Source: Chloroflexota bacterium (GTDB lineage: Bacteria; Chloroflexota; Anaerolineae; Anaerolineales; Villigracilaceae). From it: a stretch of 10,000 nucleotides of DNA. The stretch spans positions 1 through 10,000 of the forward strand of contig JAIWOB010000064.1 of NCBI GenBank assembly GCA_020217065.1, in the 5' to 3' direction. The position numbers and the translations under genes are program-made. Within the stretch, counting starts at the first letter, position 1. Every line of letters starts with the position of its first letter. The notes under the pieces were generated by a model. The model did not search any database. It worked only from the letters and a program-made list of their open reading frames with translations, and was not told the origin of the DNA. This document shows positions 6,465 to 10,000 of this stretch, one piece after another.

Positions 6465-7379
6465 TTACGGGCGTTCGAACAACACTGCGTTCCGCGCCGG
6501 GTCCGTGAGCAGAATACCCTGTCCGGTTTGCGTGTACGGCAAGCCGGTTTCTTTCAGACGCGCCAGAAAGTCTTCCCAGGCTTGCGGATTGGGAAGGGTG
6601 AAGGCAATGTGGTCGAGGCCGAGCGCATCTTGCGGAGGAGGCGGCGCGCCCTCGCCCTGCCAGGTGTTATAGCCGATGTGATGATGGTAGCCGCCCGCCG
6701 AGACCATGCCCATCCGAAAGCCGCGCCCCACGCCCATATCATCGAAGCCGAGCAGTTCGTGATAAAAATGGCGCGTTTCGGTCAGGCTGGCGACGTATAG
6801 GTGGAAATGCCCCAGGCGCGTTTCGGGCGGCAGGGGCGCATCGAAGCGGTCCTCCGGCTGAAGGTGGGAAAAGAGCGCATCCAGGTCGAGCGGCTCGCGT
6901 CCGTTGCTGGGGCGTCCGTCGGACCATTGGGCGCGGAATCCGCCGCGTTCATCGAACAGAAAAATTCCGTCTTCCGGCGATTCACAATAGAGCTCGATTT
7001 CGTTGCCTTCCGGGTCAGCCAGATAGGTGGTCTTGGTCATCACATGGTCGGTGGGGGCGTTCGGCCACTCCGCCTGGAAGAGCCGCGCCATAGCCCGCGC
7101 CAGTTCGCGGCGATTGGGTAACAGGATGGCAAAATGGTAGAGACCCGTTACGCCCCGGTAACGCTTCCCGCCCGAAATCTGGGTCAGGCGCACCAGGTCA
7201 CGCCCGGAGACCCCCAATCCGGCGCTTAATCCATCACGCCAGTTCAATTCCAATCGCAGCGCGGTCTGGTAAAACGCAAGTTGGTTTTCCAGGTTAGCCG
7301 CTTTGAGATGGACATACGCCGGGCGGGTATTGGGATGGATACGCTGCGGAGAAACAGCAATGGGTTGAGGTATGCTCAT
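6465..7379 (-). CDS. CatE-like VOC-family ring-cleavage dioxygenase
   Basis: The protein has 304 residues with two vicinal-oxygen-chelate modules. The first holds AYVHLKAANL (21-30), TGLYHFAILLPNRREL (78-93) and DPEGNEIELY (122-131). The second holds GHFHLYVASL (190-199), AGGYHHHIGYNTWQGEGAP (228-246) and DPARNAVLFE (293-302). His193, a His of the 232-234 cluster and Glu302 are the likely metal ligands of the second module, as in extradiol dioxygenases. The whole pattern matches the CatE/YfiE group (COG2514), which opens catechol-type rings or quinols with Fe(II) and O2. The ATG at 7379 is chosen because it overlaps the cytochrome stop as ATGA, showing translational coupling; a GTG four codons earlier is possible. 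It is the last gene of the operon behind the TetR-controlled promoter. Family firm, substrate unknown. Confidence 0.88.
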   Translation of the reverse strand: MSIPQPIAVSPQRIHPNTRPAYVHLKAANLENQLAFYQTALRLELNWRDGLSAGLGVSGRDLVRLTQISGGKRYRGVTGLYHFAILLPNRRELARAMARLFQAEWPNAPTDHVMTKTTYLADPEGNEIELYCESPEDGIFLFDERGGFRAQWSDGRPSNGREPLDLDALFSHLQPEDRFDAPLPPETRLGHFHLYVASLTETRHFYHELLGFDDMGVGRGFRMGMVSAGGYHHHIGYNTWQGEGAPPPPQDALGLDHIAFTLPNPQAWEDFLARLKETGLPYTQTGQGILLTDPARNAVLFERP

Positions 7380-7891
7380 TTTCCATACCACATGCGCGCC
7401 AGTAAATTGTCTTTGCGGATGAACTGGTGGTAGAGCGCCGCCAGGATGTGCAGCAGGATGAGCGGAATGGATAGCGCGAAGAGTAGTCCATGCAGCCCAG
7501 GGTTCAAATCCGTGGGCATACTTCCCTGACCCTCAAAAACAATCGGCGGGAGACCATAACGAAACGAAAGCGCCAGCCCAGTGAGAGGCAGGAGGAAGGC
7601 GACCAGGTAGAGAGCGAAATGCACGACTTTCCCTACCCTATCGAGGAAGGCGTTTCCAGCCGTGACGTCTTCGGGTCGCGGGGTACGCCAGCGCAGGTAG
7701 AGACGCACAAGCATCAACGCCAGCGCGGTAACGCCTAGCGGCATGTGCAGACGCAGGATGGACGCTTTGGACTCTGGCGGCAAGCCGACGCTGGTCAACC
7801 CGAGGTAGAACTCGGCAAAAATCAGCAGCGCCGCCAGCCAGTGGATGGTTACCCAAAGGGGGGAATAGCGTTTAGGGGATGCGGTAGTCAT
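7376..7891 (-). CDS. Cytochrome b561 family membrane protein
   Basis: The protein has 171 residues with four membrane helices (about 12-31, 46-66, 88-108, 133-155), the size of bacterial YodB/CybB-type b561. Conserved His lie in the helices: His17 (IHWLA), His49 (RLHMPLG), His91 (KVVHFALY), His148 and His155 (LLHILAALYHQF). These are candidate ligands for two b hemes. Such proteins pass electrons between quinols and other acceptors, and some oxidise superoxide. A strong AAAGGAG lies six bases before the ATG. The stop overlaps the dioxygenase start by four bases, so the two are made together. This may mean the cytochrome handles quinone or quinol compounds related to the dioxygenase substrate; that is inference. 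Confidence 0.9.
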   Translation of the reverse strand: MTTASPKRYSPLWVTIHWLAALLIFAEFYLGLTSVGLPPESKASILRLHMPLGVTALALMLVRLYLRWRTPRPEDVTAGNAFLDRVGKVVHFALYLVAFLLPLTGLALSFRYGLPPIVFEGQGSMPTDLNPGLHGLLFALSIPLILLHILAALYHQFIRKDNLLARMWYGK

Positions 7892-7897
7892 GATTTT

Positions 7898-7904
7898 CTC
7901 CTTT
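7898..7904 (-). promoter_or_regulatory. Ribosome binding site of the b561 gene
   Basis: AAAGGAG on the minus strand ends six bases before ATG 7891. It is the strongest Shine-Dalgarno sequence in the window and fixes the start. Confidence 0.75.
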
Positions 7905-7916
7905 GCATGAGGTGAC

Positions 7917-7933
7917 GCAAGTCTGCGACTTGC
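7917..7933. repeat. Small hairpin between the 58-codon gene and b561
   Basis: GCAAGTC and GACTTGC form a perfect 7-bp stem with a TGC loop, just after the stop of the small gene and before the b561 ribosome site. The core CAAGT/ACTTG is shared with the hairpin at 9546-9563. Confidence 0.6.
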
Positions 7934-7934
7934 A

Positions 7935-8111
7935 TTACGGGACCTCGAGTATGTAGAGTTCGTCGGCGCAGCGGGTCAGCTCGGGGTCGGTGATAATGCC
8001 TCCGCGCGCGGGCAGAAATTTGCCGAGCGACTTGTTGCGTTCATCCCAGGCAAGTTTGGCGTATGCCTGGTTGAGAACGAGTTGAGATTGGGCTTGAGCA
8101 GGGCCGTTCAT
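7935..8111 (-). CDS. Small protein of unknown function (58 aa)
   Basis: An ATG at 8111 opens 58 codons to a TAA at 7935-7937, coding for a soluble, charged protein: MNGPAQAQSQLVLNQAYAKL, then AWDERNKSLGKFLPARGG (21-38) and ITDPELTRCADELYILEVP (40-58). Amino-acid make-up looks like real protein, with a helix-like first half (residues 5-30), and it fills the space between a good minus-strand promoter and b561. I do not recognise it. There is no signal peptide, membrane segment or metal motif and only one Cys (48). The Shine-Dalgarno is weak. As first gene of the operon it may be a small partner of the oxygenase or cytochrome, or the tail of a larger lost gene. The upstream frame stays open through the promoter, but no other plain start is seen. 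Confidence 0.5.
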   Translation of the reverse strand: MNGPAQAQSQLVLNQAYAKLAWDERNKSLGKFLPARGGIITDPELTRCADELYILEVP

Positions 8112-8112
8112 C

Positions 8113-8141
8113 TTGACTCTACTTGTTGAAGATGGTAGGAT
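8113..8141 (+). promoter_or_regulatory. Promoter of the TetR gene
   Basis: TTGACT (8113-8118, 5/6) and TAGGAT (8136-8141, 4/6) are exactly 17 bases apart. The expected start point lies at the left edge of the first operator copy, so repressor binding would block it. Confidence 0.55.
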
Positions 8142-8145
8142 ACAA

Positions 8146-8162
8146 ATGTCGTTTATCCGACA
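8146..8162. promoter_or_regulatory. TetR operator copy 1
   Basis: ATGTCGTTTATCCGACA contains the inverted repeat TGTCG/CGACA. It lies at the start point of the TetR promoter and just past the -10 box of the divergent promoter. The same 17 bases recur with one mismatch in opposite orientation at 8218-8234. Confidence 0.7.
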
Positions 8163-8170
8163 CGCGTTGC

Positions 8171-8199
8171 ATAATAAACATTTGCGCCCCTGTCGTCAA
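8171..8199 (-). promoter_or_regulatory. Promoter of the small gene-b561-dioxygenase operon
   Basis: On the minus strand TTGACG (8199 to 8194, 5/6) and TATTAT (8176 to 8171, 5/6) are exactly 17 bases apart. Transcription would start near 8164, beside operator copy 1, and give a leader of about 50 bases before the 58-codon gene. Confidence 0.65.
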
Positions 8200-8217
8200 C
8201 CATCAAAAAGCGGCAAT

Positions 8218-8234
8218 TGTCGGATAAACAACAT
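8218..8234. promoter_or_regulatory. TetR operator copy 2
   Basis: TGTCGGATAAACAACAT is the reverse complement of copy 1 with one change, so its own half-sites are TGTCG and AAACAACA-like rather than perfect. It ends one base before the TetR Shine-Dalgarno sequence and lies just upstream of the minus-strand -35 box. Confidence 0.65.
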
Positions 8235-8239
8235 AGGAG
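8235..8239 (+). promoter_or_regulatory. Ribosome binding site fixing the TetR start
   Basis: AGGAG lies five bases before ATG 8245. Longer readings starting upstream (for example 8113) would run through promoter and operators and are rejected. Confidence 0.75.
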
Positions 8240-8244
8240 AAAAA

Positions 8245-8811
8245 ATGTTGCCCAATGCCCCAACCCCTGAAAAGCTAGACCCGCGCGTCAAACGGACCCG
8301 CAGCCTGATTCGGCAAGCCTTTAGCGAGCTGCTGGCTGAAAAGGGATTCGGCGCTCTCAGCGTGCAAGACATCGCCGAACGCGCCGAAATCAATCGCGCC
8401 ACTTTCTACGCCCACTATCCCGATAAATTTGCCTTGCTCAAAGAGACGCTGCGCCAGGCTTTCCGCGCCGAGCTGGAAAAACGAACCCTAAGCGCCTGCC
8501 ATTACAGCGAAGACAACCTGCGCGCCCTGATTGTCACCGTCTGTGAGTTTATTGCCCGCTCCAACGAACACTGCAAAGCCAGCGAACAACAGTTTGACTC
8601 GCTTATCGAGAATCAAGTTCGCCGGCAGATTCAGGAACTTATCGAACTCTGGCTAAGTCAGCGCGGCGCGGCGCAGCCCCAAACCGCCGCCACCGCCGCC
8701 GCATGGGCAATCTACGGTCTAGCCGAGGGGTGGGTCCGCCAGAAGAACCGTCCGCCTGTCGAGGCGTTTGCGGAACAAGTCCTGCCGCTGGTGGCGGGGA
8801 ACTTGAAGTAA
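8245..8811 (+). CDS. TetR/AcrR family transcriptional regulator
   Basis: The protein has 188 residues, the normal size for the family. The N-terminal DNA-binding domain spans about 14-62: TRSLIRQAFSELLAEKGF as helix 1, then the helix-turn-helix LSVQDIAERAEINRATFYAH (38-57) followed by YPDKFALL. The rest (about 65-188) is an all-helical ligand and dimer domain with little conservation, including two Cys (about 85 and 110) of unknown meaning. TetR proteins are mostly repressors released by a small ligand. Two operator copies around divergent promoters indicate control of itself and of the small gene-b561-dioxygenase operon. An aromatic or quinone ligand would fit the operon, as inference. A strong intrinsic terminator follows. 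Confidence 0.92.
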   Translation: MLPNAPTPEKLDPRVKRTRSLIRQAFSELLAEKGFGALSVQDIAERAEINRATFYAHYPDKFALLKETLRQAFRAELEKRTLSACHYSEDNLRALIVTVCEFIARSNEHCKASEQQFDSLIENQVRRQIQELIELWLSQRGAAQPQTAATAAAWAIYGLAEGWVRQKNRPPVEAFAEQVLPLVAGNLK

Positions 8812-8816
8812 AGCAG

Positions 8817-8856
8817 CCGTCCCGAAGGCTTAAACCCTTCGGGACGGTTTTTTTTT
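8817..8856 (+). terminator. Strong intrinsic terminator of the TetR gene
   Basis: CCGTCCCGAAGG (8817-8828) and CCTTCGGGACGG (8836-8847) form a perfect 12-bp stem with a 7-base loop, followed directly by nine T (8848-8856). It begins six bases after the TetR stop codon. Confidence 0.96.
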
Positions 8857-8863
8857 GATTCCC

Positions 8864-8892
8864 TTGACAATTCATAAACTATACTTTATCTT
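8864..8892 (+). promoter_or_regulatory. Promoter of the MarR-ABC exporter genes
   Basis: A perfect TTGACA (8864-8869) is followed after 17 bases by TATCTT (8887-8892, 4/6). An alternative TATACT at 8880-8885 is closer to consensus but only 10 bases away. The start point would fall in the AT-rich leader before the MarR gene. Confidence 0.6.
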
Positions 8893-8902
8893 TAATTAAG
8901 AT
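8888..8902. promoter_or_regulatory. MarR operator candidate
   Basis: ATCTT TAATT AAGAT is a perfect 5+5 inverted repeat around an AT core, overlapping the -10 box. Its size and AT-rich centre are typical of MarR sites, so it probably serves autorepression. Confidence 0.55.
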
Positions 8903-8924
8903 TAATCATCAAAAAGGATGAACC

Positions 8925-9380
8925 ATGTCCCCGCCCCTTTTGAACACCCTGCGCGAATGGCTGCGCGTGACCATGCAGTTTTCCATGCGTCATTTCATGC
9001 AGTTCGCCAAACAAAACAATTATTCAATCCCGCAACTCAACGCTCTGTTTCGCATTCGGCACAAAGGCGCGTGCGGAGTTTCCGACCTGGGTGAAGAGAT
9101 GGGCGTGACCAACGCCGCTGCCAGTCAGCTGCTCGATAAACTCGTCCAGCAGGGACTGGTGACCCGCACCGAAGACCCGCAAGACCGCCGCAACAAGCTT
9201 ATCACCCTCACCGAAGCCGGGCTGCGCGTTTCCGAACAGAGCATGCAAGCCCGTCAAGGCTGGCTCGACCAACTGGCGGCAAGCCTGACTCCTGCAGAAC
9301 AAGCCCAAATTCAAGCCGCTTTGCAATTGCTCATCGAACGCGCCAAAGCCCTGGAGACCGAGCGCGGCGCGGATTCGTAA
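8925..9380 (+). CDS. MarR family transcriptional regulator
   Basis: The protein has 151 residues with the MarR winged-helix core at about 34-100: SIPQLNALFRI (34-44), GVSDLGEEMGVTNAAASQLL (51-70) with the recognition helix near 62-76, LVQQGLVTRTEDPQDRRNK (73-91) including the wing motif DxRxK/DRRNK, and ITLTEAGL (93-100). Flanking helices (about 3-30 and 105-145) make the dimer. A ribosome site AAGGAT lies before the ATG. MarR proteins usually repress themselves and a neighbouring transporter or stress gene. Here an ABC exporter follows on the same strand 195 bases later, a common pairing in which the regulator senses a compound that the exporter removes. The ligand is unknown. Confidence 0.93.
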   Translation: MSPPLLNTLREWLRVTMQFSMRHFMQFAKQNNYSIPQLNALFRIRHKGACGVSDLGEEMGVTNAAASQLLDKLVQQGLVTRTEDPQDRRNKLITLTEAGLRVSEQSMQARQGWLDQLAASLTPAEQAQIQAALQLLIERAKALETERGADS

Positions 9381-9397
9381 TTTGCAAGGGATGAAAA

Positions 9398-9493
9398 AGA
9401 CCTGACGGGTTTCCGCAGAACCTGAATCTGCCAGCGCGATTTTGATTCGCAGAATCCGAATCGACACGCTTCACGGTGAAACCCGTCAGGTCT
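9398..9493. repeat. Palindromic repeat element with 16-base inverted ends
   Basis: AGACCTGACGGGTTTC (9398-9413) and GAAACCCGTCAGGTCT (9478-9493) are perfect inverted copies. Nested inside are CGATT/AATCG and GATTC-GCA-GAATC (9444-9456), so the whole 96 bases can fold into one long, interrupted stem. It sits between MarR and the ABC gene. It has no coding capacity and no clear target-site duplication. Similar CCTGAC(A/G)GGTTT palindromes occur as dispersed repeats in Chloroflexota and other phyla, from general knowledge. It may also attenuate read-through. Confidence 0.8.
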
Positions 9494-9540
9494 GCGCCGT
9501 GGCGATTGAAAGCGGCAACTTGCGTTATCATGCAAATTTC

Positions 9541-9563
9541 AAGGAGACAAGTCGGAACTTGTC
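9541..9563 (+). promoter_or_regulatory. Shine-Dalgarno plus hairpin in the ABC exporter leader
   Basis: AAGGAG (9541-9546) is 29 bases from the ATG at 9576. Between them GACAAGT-CGGA-ACTTGTC (9546-9563) makes a 7-bp hairpin that includes the last G of the ribosome site. If folded, it shortens the distance to about 12 bases. No other ribosome site is closer to the start. Confidence 0.5.
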
Positions 9564-9575
9564 CTACAAAAAAAT

Positions 9576-10000
9576 ATGTTAAGACTCTTTCCCTATATTC
9601 GTCGTTATGCCCCGTCCATCGCGCTTGCCATTCTTCTGTTGTTTGTGCAAGCCAACGCCGACCTGACCCTGCCCGATTATCTCTCCAAAATTGTGACCAT
9701 CGGGATTCAGCAGGGCGGCGTGGAAAGCCCCGTCCCCGCGGCGCTGCGCGCGGAAACCTATCAACGGTTGAGTCTGTTGCTGCCCCCCGAAGCGGCGGCT
9801 CAGGTCGAGTCCGCTTACGCGCCGGTTCAACCTTCCGACGCCGCGTACCCCGAAATCCAAAAGCGCTATCCCGCCGCGGACGGTCAGACCGTTTACGTCC
9901 GCAAAGACCTGGATTCCGCCGCGCTGAAAGCGCTGGAGCCCGTCATGGCGCGCGGACTGCTCGCCCTCTCCTTTTTGGAAAAAGCCCAAAGCGACCCGCA
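9576..10000 (+). CDS. ABC exporter, fused permease/ATPase type, N-terminal fragment
   Basis: The first 141 codons are visible and the gene continues past the right edge. It starts MLRLFPYIRRYAPSIALAIL with the first membrane helix at about 13-32, then QANADLTLPDYLSKIVTIGI (33-52), typical for the first helix and loop of MsbA/LmrA-like multidrug exporters. A long, hydrophilic stretch (about 53-130) precedes the expected second helix. This extended extracytoplasmic loop is seen in one heterodimeric exporter group often found behind MarR genes. The ATP-binding domain is outside the window, so ATPase fusion is inferred from this group. The ATG is chosen because the membrane helix follows at once. 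Substrate unknown. Confidence 0.82.
   Translation, partial: MLRLFPYIRRYAPSIALAILLLFVQANADLTLPDYLSKIVTIGIQQGGVESPVPAALRAETYQRLSLLLPPEAAAQVESAYAPVQPSDAAYPEIQKRYPAADGQTVYVRKDLDSAALKALEPVMARGLLALSFLEKAQSDP

Noticed and set aside
8113..8244. Longer TetR protein starting near 8113
   Set aside because: It would translate the promoter and both operators; AGGAG before ATG 8245 and the family's usual length favour the shorter form.
1..10000. CRISPR array, tRNA or transposase
   Set aside because: No regularly spaced direct repeats, no acceptor-arm/anticodon pattern and no transposase motifs were found on either strand.

Overview
The window looks like a chromosomal segment of a moderately GC-rich bacterium, most likely a Chloroflexota of the Anaerolineae type. 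This is inferred from the protein set: a mevalonate-pathway decarboxylase of the phosphomevalonate-decarboxylase-like kind, a periplasmic-binding-protein-fold sensor ending in a Ser-Cys-Gly-Cys motif, a GH4 glycosidase, a MarR plus long-loop ABC exporter pair, and several short palindromic repeats between genes. No rRNA, tRNA, CRISPR array, transposase or phage gene was seen.

Left part (1-2306). The start of an RseP-type site-2 protease runs off the left edge on the minus strand behind a perfect TATAAT box. Next come about 370 bases of non-coding or degraded sequence, then a decayed lipoprotein-like gene on the plus strand with an in-frame TAG and no signal peptide. A complete mevalonate (di)phosphate decarboxylase homologue follows on the minus strand. 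It lacks two residues that hold the substrate diphosphate in classical enzymes, which points to phosphomevalonate as substrate.

Middle part (2237-6307). This is a plus-strand sugar cluster with a near-consensus promoter and a palindrome over its -35 box. It holds a cytoplasmic LamG-fold protein, a sugar sensor domain without any DNA-binding or signalling domain, a SIS-fold sugar-phosphate enzyme without its N-terminus, and an intact GH4 NAD-dependent phospho-glycosidase. The sensor and the SIS gene are joined out of frame at about 4036-4050. The simplest reading is one deletion that removed the sensor's output domain and the start of the SIS gene. A multi-stem repeat follows the GH4 gene.

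Right-middle part (6448-8856). A TetR-family regulator (plus) faces a minus-strand operon made of a 58-codon unknown protein, a cytochrome b561 and a CatE-like VOC dioxygenase. The last two genes overlap by ATGA. The intergenic region has two good divergent promoters and two copies of a 17-base operator in opposite orientation, so TetR probably represses both itself and the operon. The TetR gene ends in a strong intrinsic terminator.

Right end (8864-10000). A MarR regulator has a TTGACA promoter and a palindrome overlapping the -10. Behind it starts a half-type ABC exporter that runs off the right edge. A 96-base element with perfect 16-base inverted ends lies between the two genes, and a smaller hairpin separates the exporter's Shine-Dalgarno sequence from its ATG.
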